A stretch of DNA of 64,000 nucleotides from Metabacillus rhizolycopersici (GCF_020075705.1 NZ_JAIQUM010000004.1:1-64000); one strand, 5' to 3'. Shown: positions 1-10,516, counted from the stretch's first letter. The notes: a model not told the origin generated them from the sequence alone. Made by a program: numbers and translations.

Positions 1-1
1 G

Positions 2-79
2 CAGGGGATGCTTACTTTCGCTGCCATGAATTTGAAGAAGATGGCTAACTGGACATGGCGAGGTTCAGAAATGGCATAA
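2..79 (+). mobile_element. C-terminal end of a transposase (partial, enters from the left)
   Basis: The frame starting at base 2 is open from the window edge to a TAA at 77-79 and reads LTFAAMNLKKMANWTW near its end. That matches my memory of the C-terminus of DDE transposases of the IS1182 type. The start is outside the window, so intactness cannot be judged. A strong hairpin (144-177) and the tract near 172-190 follow, which could be the right end of the element. Identification is by motif resemblance only. Confidence 0.55.
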
Positions 80-143
80 TAAAGTGAGCTAAGAGAGGTC
101 TATCCTCATTCATTTGAGGTGAATTTCAAAAAAAATCGCAAAA

Positions 144-177
144 GAGGTTCGGAATGAAACCATTCCGAACCCCTTTT
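144..177 (+). terminator. Hairpin terminator downstream of the transposase fragment
   Basis: An 11-bp stem (ggttcggaatg / cattccgaacc) with an AAAC loop is followed by a T run. It lies just after the transposase stop and may also form part of the IS right end. Confidence 0.6.
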
Positions 178-189
178 GTCGACAATCTG

Positions 190-223
190 AGACGAAGAGA
201 ATTAATCTCTTCGTCTTATTTTT
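190..223 (+). terminator. Second hairpin with T-rich tail
   Basis: An 11-bp stem (agacgaagaga / tctcttcgtct) is followed by TATTTTT. It probably belongs to the host flank next to the mobile element. Confidence 0.5.
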
Positions 224-293
224 GTTTAGGAGCTTATAAAATTCTTGTATTGGGGATAAGCGCACGACAACCAATTGCAACGCTTTTGTTCTT
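224..293 (+). repeat. Dispersed repeat, truncated copy A (left module)
   Basis: Begins with the family signature ataaaattcttgta, followed by a ggataagcgcacgacaacc-like tract, and ends in cgcttttgttctt. It lacks the hairpin module of the longer copies. The DnaA-box-like 9-mer is mutated here (tggggataa, 251-259). The rest of 80-566 shows nothing else that I can interpret. Confidence 0.7.
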
Positions 294-566
294 ATCATCT
301 AAGACTTTACATCGTTTCTTTTTCTTCAAATTGAATCCTCGTCTACCAACTTTCTTTTCCTGAAATAGTTAATAAAAGAGATAAACTGAATAAAAGGGAT
401 CCATTTAGTTAAAAATATCATTTACGAGACATATATTATTTGTACGCACATAGGGTTAATCTTCAAAATATTAGTAGCATTAGTCATATTTTGAAAATCG
501 AATTTCATAGGATAATTTATGTAAGTAAAATTTTTTATATGAAATGAAGAAGGGTGGTTCGTAATC

Positions 567-761
567 ATGTATGAGGATCAGCAATTTCAACTAATTTCAA
601 AGGCGTTAATTTCAACACAAAAATCATTAGAAGAACAAATTGGTATAGAATCTCCTGCTGCTCTTCAAATTAGCCATGCAAGGGAAGATTTGAAAAAGGC
701 GTTAGCACACGCAACATCTATTGATCATCAGTTAATCACGGATACATTATTTGACCGATGA
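567..761 (+). CDS. Small hypothetical protein (64 aa)
   Basis: Starts at ATG 567 after a gaagggtgg ribosome binding site. The product is a soluble, mostly helical, Ala/Leu/Gln-rich protein without signal peptide or cysteines. I recognise no family. Codon use looks like its neighbours and the start signal is good, so I treat it as real. It stands alone, with about 360 nt before ypvA. Confidence 0.6.
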   Translation: MYEDQQFQLISKALISTQKSLEEQIGIESPAALQISHAREDLKKALAHATSIDHQLITDTLFDR

Positions 762-1120
762 CAAAATAGAAAACGTTTAACGATCGCAAAGTCCTTGTGG
801 TAACAACTTGATTTTTTCATTTCCTATAGTAAGTAGAATTTATATTAAAATGGAGAAGTCGTTTGCTGACTTACTCTTTTTTTATTACTTCAAAGTAAAT
901 GATAAAAATCTGTTTCTCTTGCTATACTCTTTGCACCGGACTTCGAAGCAAATGGTATGATGACATAGTTACACGTGAGGAATATTATGAAAAGCAAACG
1001 GGTATACAAGGAGCTTGTGCGTCCGTTCATGGGTACTAATACATTGACAACTAAACTTATTAATAAGATAATATTTTATTGTGGATAAATTTGATTTTGG
1101 AAATATTGGAGGAAACGTAC
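762..1120 (+). other. Intergenic region with a coding-like fragment and a DnaA-box match
   Basis: No intact gene. One frame ending at TAA 1037-1039 is open for about 45 codons upstream, contains SKWYDDIVTREEYYEKQTG, and looks protein-like but has no start or RBS; it may be a gene remnant. A perfect tgtggataa (DnaA box in reverse) sits at 1080-1088, just upstream of ypvA. Confidence 0.35.
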
Positions 1121-3043
1121 ATGGTGACGTCCCGTTTGCCTTTTGCTATATCAAAAGATGAAAGCTTTTACCAAGCGTTAAATAATTGGATAGGGGATGT
1201 ATTTTACGATATCCTTCCGGAAAAAGGCTTTGAGTTAAGAGATGAACAAATTTTTATGGCCTTTCAATTAGAAAGAGCATATCAAGAAAAAAAGGTTATG
1301 TTTGCTGAAGCAGGTGTTGGTACAGGGAAAACAATTGTGTATTTGCTATATGCATTATCGTATGCGAGATATACAGGAAAACCAGCAATTGTTGCATGTG
1401 CAGATGAAACGTTAATTGAACAGCTTGTTAAACAAGAAGGCGACATTGCAAAGTTGTCCGAATTTCTAGATTTAAAAATGGATGTTCGTTTAAGTAAAAC
1501 ACATAGTCAATATCTGTGTTTAAGTAAACTTGATGAAGTGCTTCAAAAAACGGGTGATGAAATGTACTTAGATGTTTATCAATCATTACCTGATTTTGTC
1601 CATGAGAAGGCTGGTATGCAGCAATTTTCAGCCTACGGAGATCGTAAGGAATTTAGCCATCTTTCTGATGAAGAATGGGGCAAGATTGGTTGGGATTCTT
1701 TTCAAGATTGCTTTACCTGTACACAGCGGCATCGTTGTGGTTTGACGTTGTCACGCGAGCACTACCGAAAAGCAACTGATATTATTGTCTGTTCACATGA
1801 TTATTATATGGAGCATGTATGGACATATGAATCTAGAAAACGTGAAGGACAAATGCCACTTCTACCTGAGTATAGTAGTGTTGTATTTGACGAAGGGCAT
1901 CTATTGGAGTTTGCTGCGCAAAAAGCACTTACCTATCGTGTCAAGCAAGGTTCACTACAAATCTTTTTAGAGAGATTACTGCAAAACGAGATTAGGGAAG
2001 AACTAGCGTATTTAGTTGAAGATGGACTTGCCATTAATGATGAATTTTTTGATGATTTACAGGAATTGACGTCATCTGTTGAAGGTTCAGATCGATTGAA
2101 AATCAATGACAAAGCAAAGCTTCAAAAGACGGCAACATCACTTCAACGCAAATTATCTGAAATTAGTGAAGCGCTCGTTTTTGAGGGTGAGCTATTTACG
2201 ATAAATGATTATGAGTTGAAAATTGTTGAAGAATACATTGATCAAATGGAGTATTCACTCTCATTGTTTAATCAAAAAAATAACGCGGTGAGCTGGGTTG
2301 AAGTAAAAGATAATGATATTAGCCTTGTTATTATGCCGAGAAAAGTAGAAGAAGTATTAAAAGAGAGCGTATTTTCAAAGCAAATTCCATTTGTTTTCTC
2401 TTCTGCGACTCTTTCTGAAAATAGTTCATTTGAGTATATTGCGCAAAGTTTAGGTATAAACGACTATTTATCACTTACCGTTGCTTCACCATTTGATTAT
2501 GATGAGCAAATGAACCTTCAGCTCGTCCATGAGGAAGCTTTTGAAAAAAAATTCGCCAAAGCACTTGGTGAATTAAAAAAATCTGGAGGCAGAGGACTAA
2601 TTTTATTTTCATCTCAACATGAATTAAAATCGTTCAAAGAAAGACTGTCGCAAGTGGATTTGGAATATCCTGTCCTTTTTGAAGGCGATAAAGAAATCAG
2701 CTCACTTGTTAAGGAATTTCAGCAAAATGAGGAATCGGTGCTTTGTGCTGTTCATTTATGGGAAGGTCTTGACATTCCAGGCCCGTCGTTAACAAATGTG
2801 ATTATATGGTCTCTGCCATATCCACCAGAGGATCCTGTGTTTGAGGCTAAAAAATCTGATAAGATGGATCCCTTCAAAGAAGTGGATTTACCTTATATGC
2901 TCTTGCGTTTAAGACAAGGAATGGGAAGATTGATTAGAACAAGTGAAGATAAGGGCTCTATCACGATTTTCCTTACAGAACACGATCAATCTATCCTTGA
3001 TGAAGTCCATTCAATTTTACCTGTAAATCCAATTGTTGGATAG
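1121..3043 (+). CDS. ypvA: ATP-dependent DNA helicase, DinG/XPD type (YpvA)
   Basis: Superfamily 2 helicase expected to unwind DNA 5'-3' using ATP. The 640-residue product has a Walker A motif AEAGVGTGKT (about residues 62-71), a DEGH box (about 257), FVFSSATLS (motif III-like) and QGMGRLIRTS (motif VI, about 600). A CxxCx5C cluster near 197-206 plus an upstream Cys near 133 fits the four-Cys [4Fe-4S] domain of the XPD/DinG group. Start chosen at ATG 1121 after ggagg; an upstream in-frame ATG at 1079 lacks a good RBS. Length matches B. subtilis YpvA. Monocistronic, with its own terminator. Confidence 0.93.
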   Translation: MVTSRLPFAISKDESFYQALNNWIGDVFYDILPEKGFELRDEQIFMAFQLERAYQEKKVMFAEAGVGTGKTIVYLLYALSYARYTGKPAIVACADETLIEQLVKQEGDIAKLSEFLDLKMDVRLSKTHSQYLCLSKLDEVLQKTGDEMYLDVYQSLPDFVHEKAGMQQFSAYGDRKEFSHLSDEEWGKIGWDSFQDCFTCTQRHRCGLTLSREHYRKATDIIVCSHDYYMEHVWTYESRKREGQMPLLPEYSSVVFDEGHLLEFAAQKALTYRVKQGSLQIFLERLLQNEIREELAYLVEDGLAINDEFFDDLQELTSSVEGSDRLKINDKAKLQKTATSLQRKLSEISEALVFEGELFTINDYELKIVEEYIDQMEYSLSLFNQKNNAVSWVEVKDNDISLVIMPRKVEEVLKESVFSKQIPFVFSSATLSENSSFEYIAQSLGINDYLSLTVASPFDYDEQMNLQLVHEEAFEKKFAKALGELKKSGGRGLILFSSQHELKSFKERLSQVDLEYPVLFEGDKEISSLVKEFQQNEESVLCAVHLWEGLDIPGPSLTNVIIWSLPYPPEDPVFEAKKSDKMDPFKEVDLPYMLLRLRQGMGRLIRTSEDKGSITIFLTEHDQSILDEVHSILPVNPIVG

Positions 3044-3078
3044 GAGGAAGCAATTGCTTCTTTTCCTATCTTTTTTTG
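3039..3078 (+). terminator. Terminator of ypvA
   Basis: A long stem (gatagga-gaagc / gcttc-tcctatc) followed by seven T residues, overlapping the ypvA stop codon. Confidence 0.85.
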
Positions 3079-3268
3079 TGATACTTCAACCTCAGGATTT
3101 AGAGAAAAATGAAAAAGAGAGCTGTAGGATAACTGCCCGTAAAGAGTAAGAGTAGTTTCGCTTTCTCATTACCACTGACCAATGTTCAATTATTCTTCCT
3201 TTCATACAGATTGACAAGAAAGATTATGGAAGATACGCTAAAATTGATTTGACAAAGGAGTGAAATAA

Positions 3269-4774
3269 ATGAAACAGATAGAAATTGACTTTTTAGCCTA
3301 CATAAAGAAAATGCAAGCATATGATGAAGCGATTAATGTTATGTATTGGGATATGCGAACAGGAGCCCCTAAAAAGGGGATTGAACAACGTTCTGAAGTC
3401 ATTGGTATGCTTTCTACAGAAGCTTTCCAAATGCTTGTATCGAAGCAAATGAACGATTATTTAACTAGCTTATCAAAAGAAGAGATATACAAAAAGCTTA
3501 ACCCAGTTACACAAAAGGCTGTTGAGCTACTTAAAAAGGAATATCATAAAAACAAGGTAATTCCTCCAAAAGAGTATCAGGAATACGTCATTCTTTGCTC
3601 AAAAGCTGAATCAGTTTGGGAAGAAGCAAAAGCAAAATCTGATTTTAATCTTTTCGCTCCATATTTGAAAAAGATTGTTGATTATAATAAAAAACTCATT
3701 ATATATTGGGGTTACGAAGGAAATAAATATAATACTCTGTTGAACGAATATGAACCTGGGGTTACGGTTGCAGTGTTAGATAAGGTTTTTGCACAAGTTC
3801 GTGAAACGATTGTCCCGCTTGTAAAAAAGATTGCCGAGTCATCACATAAGCCCAAAACAGATTTCTTATTTCACCATTTTCCAAAAATAAATCAACGAAG
3901 ACTTAGTGAATTTTTATTAAATGAAATCGGATACGATTTTGATGCGGGCAGATTAGATGAAACAGTTCATCCATTTGAAATTACACTTAATCGTGGTGAT
4001 GTAAGGATAACGACCAAATATGATGAGGGAGATTTTAGAACTGCGATATTTGGTACAATTCATGAATGTGGTCATGCAATTTATGAACAAAACATTTCAG
4101 AAAAGCTTGAAGGTACACTTTTGTGTAGTGGAACATCGATGGGAATCCATGAATCACAATCCCTATTTTATGAGAATTTTATTGGCAGAAATATAAGATT
4201 TTGGAAACGTTACTATGATAAGCTAAAGGAGTTTTCACCAGAACAATTTGTGGGAATTAGTCTTCAAGATTTTTATTCAGCCATCAATGAGTCTAAGCCT
4301 TCCTTAATTAGAATTGAAGCGGATGAGTTGACCTATTCATTGCATGTGATGATCCGTTATGAAATTGAGAAGGCACTGTTCAACGATGAAATTAAAGTTG
4401 AAGAGCTGCCTCGCATTTGGAATGAAAAGTATGAAGAATACTTCGGGATTATCCCACCAGATGATGCAAAAGGAGTGCTGCAAGATGTGCATTGGGCAGG
4501 TGGAAGCTTTGGTTATTTCCCATCCTATGCCTTAGGATATATGTATGCAGCACAATTTAAACATGCAATGTTAAAAGATTTACCAGATTATGATGAGCTT
4601 ATTGAAACAGGACAATTTGAAAAAATCAAGAATTGGTTAACGGAACATATTCATCAATTTGGTAAAACAAAACAACCATTGGAAATAATGGAAGATGTAA
4701 CAGGTGAAGGCCTCAATGCAAAATATTTAATCAATTATCTTGATGAAAAATATAGAAGAATCTATCATATTTAA
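3269..4774 (+). CDS. ypwA: Thermostable carboxypeptidase, M32 family (YpwA)
   Basis: Cytoplasmic zinc metallocarboxypeptidase that removes C-terminal residues from peptides. The 501-residue length is typical of family M32. The zinc motif HECGH is at about residues 265-269 (IHECGHAIYEQN), followed by the family-typical GIHESQSLFYEN with the third ligand Glu. ATG 3269 follows a tgacaaaggagtg RBS. Monocistronic, between two terminators. It follows ypvA here as the two genes lie in the same region of B. subtilis. Confidence 0.94.
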   Translation: MKQIEIDFLAYIKKMQAYDEAINVMYWDMRTGAPKKGIEQRSEVIGMLSTEAFQMLVSKQMNDYLTSLSKEEIYKKLNPVTQKAVELLKKEYHKNKVIPPKEYQEYVILCSKAESVWEEAKAKSDFNLFAPYLKKIVDYNKKLIIYWGYEGNKYNTLLNEYEPGVTVAVLDKVFAQVRETIVPLVKKIAESSHKPKTDFLFHHFPKINQRRLSEFLLNEIGYDFDAGRLDETVHPFEITLNRGDVRITTKYDEGDFRTAIFGTIHECGHAIYEQNISEKLEGTLLCSGTSMGIHESQSLFYENFIGRNIRFWKRYYDKLKEFSPEQFVGISLQDFYSAINESKPSLIRIEADELTYSLHVMIRYEIEKALFNDEIKVEELPRIWNEKYEEYFGIIPPDDAKGVLQDVHWAGGSFGYFPSYALGYMYAAQFKHAMLKDLPDYDELIETGQFEKIKNWLTEHIHQFGKTKQPLEIMEDVTGEGLNAKYLINYLDEKYRRIYHI

Positions 4775-4778
4775 ATCT

Positions 4779-4806
4779 AAGAAGATGGGATACCATCTTC
4801 TTTTTC
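4779..4806 (+). terminator. Terminator of ypwA
   Basis: Stem agaagatgg / ccatcttct followed by TTTTT. Confidence 0.85.
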
Positions 4807-4918
4807 TTGTAATTTTATGAATATTCATAATGGTTTTAATAAATAAAGTTCGTGTTTTTAGTGGAAAATCATAGGAAAATCATTTATTTATTGATATAAT
4901 TCTTCTTAATTAAATAAT

Positions 4919-5083
4919 CACTCATATAATCATGGAGATATGGTCCATAAGTTTCTACCGAATAACCGTAAAGTATTTGACTATGAGTGAGGTTATATGT
5001 GCGCTATTATTTTAATGATTATGTTCATTTTTGGATTTGAGCGGCATTGCTTCACTTATAGATGAAGCAATGCCGTTTTTTGT
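4919..5083 (+). promoter_or_regulatory. Guanine riboswitch (purine aptamer plus terminator) of xpt-pbuX
   Basis: The aptamer occupies 4919-4989. Complementary ends cactcata and tatgagtg form P1, and the conserved ataat, gtttctacc and gactatg segments are present. The discriminator base before TATGAGTG is C, which indicates guanine/hypoxanthine rather than adenine. The expression platform ends in a 13-bp hairpin (5042-5075) followed by TTTTTTGT. High guanine should promote termination and shut off salvage and xanthine uptake. A TATAAT at 4895-4900 is a plausible -10 box; its -35 is weak. Confidence 0.95.
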
Positions 5084-5085
5084 CG

Positions 5086-5321
5086 TTTAGGAATTTATTA
5101 AATTCTTGTACTGTGGATAAGTGCACGGCATTCAGTTCCAGTGCCGTAGCTTTCAGATCGCACAGGACGTGCAATTGAAGTCATGGTGATTGACGTCGCG
5201 TTTTTAACGACCTTTTGGATCTACATCCATTCATAAATTGAAGGTAAAGAACAACCTTCTATTTCATGAGCGTCTTATGCTATGCCTGAGGCTAATCAAG
5301 GCGCTTGAGCTTTTGTTTTTT
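5086..5321 (+). repeat. Dispersed repeat copy B, inside the xpt leader
   Basis: The left module (ttaaattcttgtactgtggataag, with a perfect DnaA-box 9-mer at 5112-5120) and the right hairpin module (ttgaaggtaaag ... accttctatt, then gcgtcttatg and gctaatcaaggcgcttgagctttt) lie between the riboswitch terminator and the xpt ribosome binding site. The xpt-pbuX mRNA must therefore contain this repeat as about 240 nt of extra 5' leader. Confidence 0.8.
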
Positions 5322-5325
5322 ATAA

Positions 5326-7256
<1,931 letters not shown>

Positions 7257-7339
7257 TGTGATTTAAGCGGTTTAACGTAGATTTATGGGGAATAAAACGC
7301 CCAATGAAGGAAATAATTGTTGTTAGTATATGAAAAGTT

Positions 7340-7372
7340 AACCCCGCTAGAATCATCTAGCGGGGTTTTTTG
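7340..7372 (+). terminator. Terminator of xpt-pbuX
   Basis: GC-rich 11-bp stem (accccgctaga / tctagcggggt) with a 4-nt loop and TTTTTT tail. Confidence 0.92.
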
Positions 7373-7388
7373 ATTCTAACTAATTCTC

Positions 7389-7832
7389 TTAGCTCTCTAA
7401 AATTCGTTCTTTTTGTTCTAAATATTCTTCTTCAGATAAAATTTCCAAGTCAGCTAACTCTTTTAACTTTTTTAATTTATCAAAGTTGTCAATTGCTGAA
7501 TCAACTCTTTGTCCTTTTATCTCTTCAATTTTATTTTCAATTGTTTGTTGTAGCTCGAGTGCAAGCTCTTTTTCATTTCTAGAGAATTCAATTGTGTTTT
7601 CATGTTTATTTTTTTTGTCAGTGTTTTCGCAGTCCAGCACAAGCTTCCCGTTTGAAGTAACACGAGGATTTTTAACAATTACGTTAGAGATATTTTTAAA
7701 CGGGATCAGTTTTACTTTATTAAATTTACCTAAAAATCCATGGTGGATAATTTCGATGCTGCTTTGGTACAAGTAGACAGTTGTTTTGCTTCCTTTTGTA
7801 AATATATATTCCTTAAATGCTAACTCAGCCAT
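7389..7832 (-). CDS. PH-like / SHOCT-domain protein
   Basis: A 147-residue soluble protein. The first about 90 residues are beta-rich and resemble the pleckstrin-like domain of DUF4429-type proteins (GKFNKVKLIPFKNISNV). The C-terminus, LKELADLEILSEEEYLEQKERIL, is a SHOCT oligomerisation motif. I chose the ATG at 7832, preceded by gggga; an ATG 12 bases upstream is also possible. The role is unknown. SHOCT proteins are usually encoded in accessory regions, and this gene is absent from the B. subtilis order as I remember it. Confidence 0.7.
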   Translation of the reverse strand: MAELAFKEYIFTKGSKTTVYLYQSSIEIIHHGFLGKFNKVKLIPFKNISNVIVKNPRVTSNGKLVLDCENTDKKNKHENTIEFSRNEKELALELQQTIENKIEEIKGQRVDSAIDNFDKLKKLKELADLEILSEEEYLEQKERILES

Positions 7833-8007
7833 TGTAATCCCCATTTCTAATTATGCAAGTAGATTAAACAATTCCTATTTTACATAAATTTCATTCAAAA
7901 GTTAAGATCAAGTTTTAAAAAAAATTAACTACTATGGGACAATATTCATTTTTTCAAAAAGGAACCGAAAAGCCTCGATTTTTCCATATAAAAAAGGAGA
8001 GGTAAAT

Positions 8008-8226
8008 TCACTCTCCTGAAACTTTCCAATCATATAACTCTTCAATTGTACAATTCAGTTCTTTTGAAATTGTCATCGCATTATTCAAATTCATGACTTT
8101 GCTATCTAAATAGCTGGTGAGTTGTTCTATTGAAATATCAGTGTTAGTAGCCAGGATGTCAAGATCGGTGTTGTTTTTTAATAAAAGTTCTTGAAAATTA
8201 CTTTTTTTAGCTTTATATGTAGCCAT
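8008..8226 (-). CDS. Small helix-turn-helix-like protein (72 aa)
   Basis: ATG 8226 follows a gagagg RBS. The sequence ILATNTDISIEQLTSYLDSK...LNNAMTISKELNCTIEELYDW has the pattern of a Cro/C1 (XRE) type HTH, ending in the ELYDW signature of small XRE repressors. Target unknown. It may regulate the neighbouring accessory genes; that is inference. Confidence 0.7.
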   Translation of the reverse strand: MATYKAKKSNFQELLLKNNTDLDILATNTDISIEQLTSYLDSKVMNLNNAMTISKELNCTIEELYDWKVSGE

Positions 8227-8532
8227 TTTTAACACCTCTCTTCTATAGATAGGATATCATAGTAACTGGTTAAAAGAAAGTAGCTGAAATTAAGATCATA
8301 TCAATTGAGTTGTGTTGGTATGCTGATATTTGCTTGATCTTTTAGCAGAATGTATCAATACAAAGCTCAGTGCAGTCAGAAGTTAGGATCTGATGGAGAT
8401 AGTGACGTGAGAAAATTAGAATATGTGAGTGACTAGAAAAGTTGAATTTAGGTGAAGATATTTCAACTATTCAATAACAACTCATTTGTTATGACATATA
8501 GTAATGTAAGTGTTTGAAGAGGGTGGTTAAAA

Positions 8533-8784
8533 TTGAAGCCTATTCAAAGCGTATTTAATTTTAACAACATAAAGATTTTAAATATGTCAGGAAATTCATC
8601 ATTTAACATTGGCGAAATAAGCAACAGTGGTTTTTCTTCAAAAAATAATATTAAAGGGATAAACTCTTCAATTGGTGATCACGCTGAATCTCAATCAATA
8701 ATAAAAATTTCATCTTTTGATGAGGCAAAAGAAGAACACGCAAAAAGTAATAATGAAATTGTAGGATCGATAAATAAAATTTGA
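8533..8784 (+). CDS. GerPA/GerPF-like spore germination family protein, copy 1
   Basis: Starts at TTG 8533 after gagggtgg. The 83-residue product is Asn/Ser/Gly-rich and begins SVFNFNNIKILNMSGNSSFNIG, which parallels the next gene (NLFNLQGIKIVNISGNASINPG). The central GINSSIGD corresponds to the FNTGD-type segment of GerPA/PF spore coat permeability proteins. The C-terminus (EEHAKSNNEIVGS) differs from copy 2. Family assignment is by pattern. Likely co-transcribed with copy 2, 13 nt downstream, and probably sporulation-expressed. Confidence 0.6.
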   Translation: MKPIQSVFNFNNIKILNMSGNSSFNIGEISNSGFSSKNNIKGINSSIGDHAESQSIIKISSFDEAKEEHAKSNNEIVGSINKI

Positions 8785-8797
8785 AAGGAGGATTATT

Positions 8798-9040
8798 TTG
8801 TCATCCTCAAATTTATTTAACCTCCAAGGTATTAAAATCGTAAATATTTCTGGGAATGCATCGATAAATCCAGGATCATCTAATATATCAGGCAATGGGA
8901 TTACAGCTAAAGTCGTAGGACTAAGTTTTGGAATTGGTGATGCTTCTGTTACAAATGCCATGAATTTTAACACATATATTGATCCAGATCTTGTCGATCA
9001 AAATGAAGGGGCAAGTCCATCAAACTCTTCGCAACTTTAG
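8798..9040 (+). CDS. GerPA/GerPF-like spore germination family protein, copy 2
   Basis: Starts at TTG 8798 behind a near-consensus aaaggagg RBS. The 80 residues include IKIVNISGNASINPGSS, GLSFGIGDASVTN and FNTYIDPDLVDQ. These match the GerPA/GerPF pattern of an N-terminal V/I-x-N-x-S-G motif, a central GD and a terminal N-x-x-D-P-D. GerP proteins help germinants cross the spore coat. It looks like a diverged tandem duplicate of the preceding gene. Confidence 0.72.
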   Translation: MSSSNLFNLQGIKIVNISGNASINPGSSNISGNGITAKVVGLSFGIGDASVTNAMNFNTYIDPDLVDQNEGASPSNSSQL

Positions 9041-9265
9041 TTTTTTAATCACCCTTTACAAAATATTAGAAGTGAAATAACAAAGTTAATTTAGCTAGTG
9101 GTACCGTAGAGCCAACCTTTATATACAGAGATCTTAAATGATTTCTTGAAAAAATCGTTCAAGCCCAGACTCAGTTGTGTAATTATGGATATTTTTTCTA
9201 TTTTCTTTTTAAGCCACGTTTAATATTTCACTTCATGATACATATTAAGGTAAAAAGAGGTGATC

Positions 9266-9496
9266 ATGTTGGGATTTTTAAATGCTATTTCTGAATGGAA
9301 ACAAGAGAGATATGAAAAGGTAAAAACAGAAATGGAATCCTTAGGAAGATGTCCTGATTGTAGGGGAAGAGGCTTTACATCATCATTAACGAGTGTGTAT
9401 ACACCTACTTATGATGCGTTTTTTGATTGTCCAGGATGTAGTGGTAGCGGGCTTTATTCTGATTGGAATACAAACAATGATCAGAATCTAATATAA
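9266..9496 (+). CDS. Small DnaJ-type zinc-finger protein
   Basis: A 76-residue product with two CxxCxGxG motifs, CPDCRGRGF and CPGCSGSGLY, as in the central zinc domain of DnaJ. The spacing between them (about 24 residues) suits one zinc site formed by the pair. No J domain is present. ATG 9266 is chosen because agaggtg precedes it; GTG 9260 overlaps that RBS. Function unknown; such solo Cys-rich proteins may act in protein binding or redox, which is inference. Confidence 0.7.
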   Translation: MLGFLNAISEWKQERYEKVKTEMESLGRCPDCRGRGFTSSLTSVYTPTYDAFFDCPGCSGSGLYSDWNTNNDQNLI

Positions 9497-9503
9497 AGAA
9501 GAC

Positions 9504-9542
9504 TTCCATCAGTAGGGGGGCTTTCATTCCCGACTGATGGTT
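9504..9542. repeat. CCATCAGT/ACTGATGG hairpin repeat, copy 1
   Basis: Inverted arms ccatcagt (9506-9513) and actgatgg (9533-9540) flank a 19-nt loop directly after the zinc-finger gene. It may act as a terminator. The same arms recur near 10348 and 19972. Confidence 0.6.
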
Positions 9543-9746
9543 CGCACTTATCGGACCTTTACTGCCCGTTAAGAGTGGGATAAATGCGATCGCATCCTTA
9601 ATAGGAGGTAAAACCGCTACAACAAGATTCGTCACGGCTAATCTTTTCATTCCTACATAGAAATGACTGCTAATTCATTGTGGATAAGAAAGTGAAGTTT
9701 GCATAAAATAGATTTGCTGCATGCAAAAGTGAGGGGAGTTGTTTCA

Positions 9747-10154
9747 ATGAGATGGCAAAAATTATTGCTGTCAAAGTTGCAAGGACGAGTAGATAAAAAA
9801 ATTGCCCTAGCTGTGGATACATCGACTAATCAAACGAATACAATACTTATTCAAAATATCGTAAAGTTGTTTGCTGAAGTGTGTCCTGAATCATTTTTAG
9901 TGCAAGCTGATTTTAAAATAAGGTCGATAACTTCAATCAATGATGCGCAAATAAAATACTACACACATGGTAAATCGTCTTACACAGAAGTGTTAGAATG
10001 GGTAGAAAAGGAAGAAATTGATACCTTGTTTTATATTACAGATGTAACTGGATATTTTTATGAAGAATTAAAAATTAAGAAAGAGGTATTTTGGTTAGTC
10101 CCAGATACATTTGTCCCCAAAGTACCTTTTGGCAAAGCGATTCGTATTGCGTAG
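9747..10154 (+). CDS. Lone VWA-like domain protein (C-terminal domain of the DUF2201 type)
   Basis: 135 residues starting at ATG 9747 behind gagggga. The pattern ALAVDTSTN ... SFLVQADFKI ... GKSSYTEVLEWV ... DTLFYITDVTGYF ... VFWLVP matches the VWA-like domain that ends DUF2201 putative metallopeptidases. The N-terminal metallopeptidase half is missing, and the MIDAS-like DxSxS is DTSTN, so metal binding may be altered. It could be a functional solo domain or the remnant of a larger gene. No partner ATPase is nearby. Confidence 0.65.
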   Translation: MRWQKLLLSKLQGRVDKKIALAVDTSTNQTNTILIQNIVKLFAEVCPESFLVQADFKIRSITSINDAQIKYYTHGKSSYTEVLEWVEKEEIDTLFYITDVTGYFYEELKIKKEVFWLVPDTFVPKVPFGKAIRIA

Positions 10155-10203
10155 CCACTGTAGCTGAATGCTGAGAGCTAATCTATAGGATAAAAGGGTT
10201 AAA

Positions 10204-10230
10204 AAGGCTGACGATTTATGTCAGTCTTTT
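10204..10230 (+). terminator. Terminator after the VWA-like gene
   Basis: 7-bp stem ggctgac / gtcagtc with TTTT tail. Confidence 0.65.
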
Positions 10231-10345
10231 GGCTTTACAGGTTCGACAATATTAGTAATAAGGAAGATATTATCGAAAAGAAGAGGTATTTGATGACGAG
10301 TTCATTTGGGGTAATTTCTTCAATTAGTGTCTGAGAAGTTTCGCT

Positions 10346-10384
10346 AACCATCAGTAGGTGGTAATGAACCCCTCACTGATGGAA
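10346..10384. repeat. CCATCAGT/ACTGATGG hairpin repeat, copy 2
   Basis: Arms at 10348-10355 and 10375-10382 with a 19-nt loop, preceded by cgctaa as in copy 3. Confidence 0.6.
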
Positions 10385-10452
10385 ATTTGGCTTTATATTA
10401 TGTTTACCAAAATTTTTTAATGATTATCCGAAGAAATTGAGATATAATAAGA

Positions 10453-10516
10453 GTGCACAACAACAACTTCTTTAAAACGTCTAGCTTTTCCCCTATTGGG
10501 AAAAGCTTTTTTCTTG
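10453..10516 (+). ncRNA. Candidate short transcript of unknown function
   Basis: In the gene-free 10155-10680 stretch a perfect TATAAT (10443-10448) is followed 30-70 nt later by a 10-bp stem (agcttttccc / gggaaaagct, 10483-10507) and TTTTTTCTT. This would give a transcript of about 60 nt with an unstructured CAACAACAACUUC start. The -35 box is weak and no protein is encoded. It could instead be just a terminator. Confidence 0.3.
10482..10514 (+). terminator. Strong hairpin terminator upstream of bcsA
   Basis: Perfect 10-bp stem with 5-nt loop and TTTTTT. Confidence 0.8.

Noticed and set aside
154..363. Open frame of 69 codons after the IS end
   Set aside because: It runs through two terminator hairpins and repeat copy A and has no ribosome binding site.
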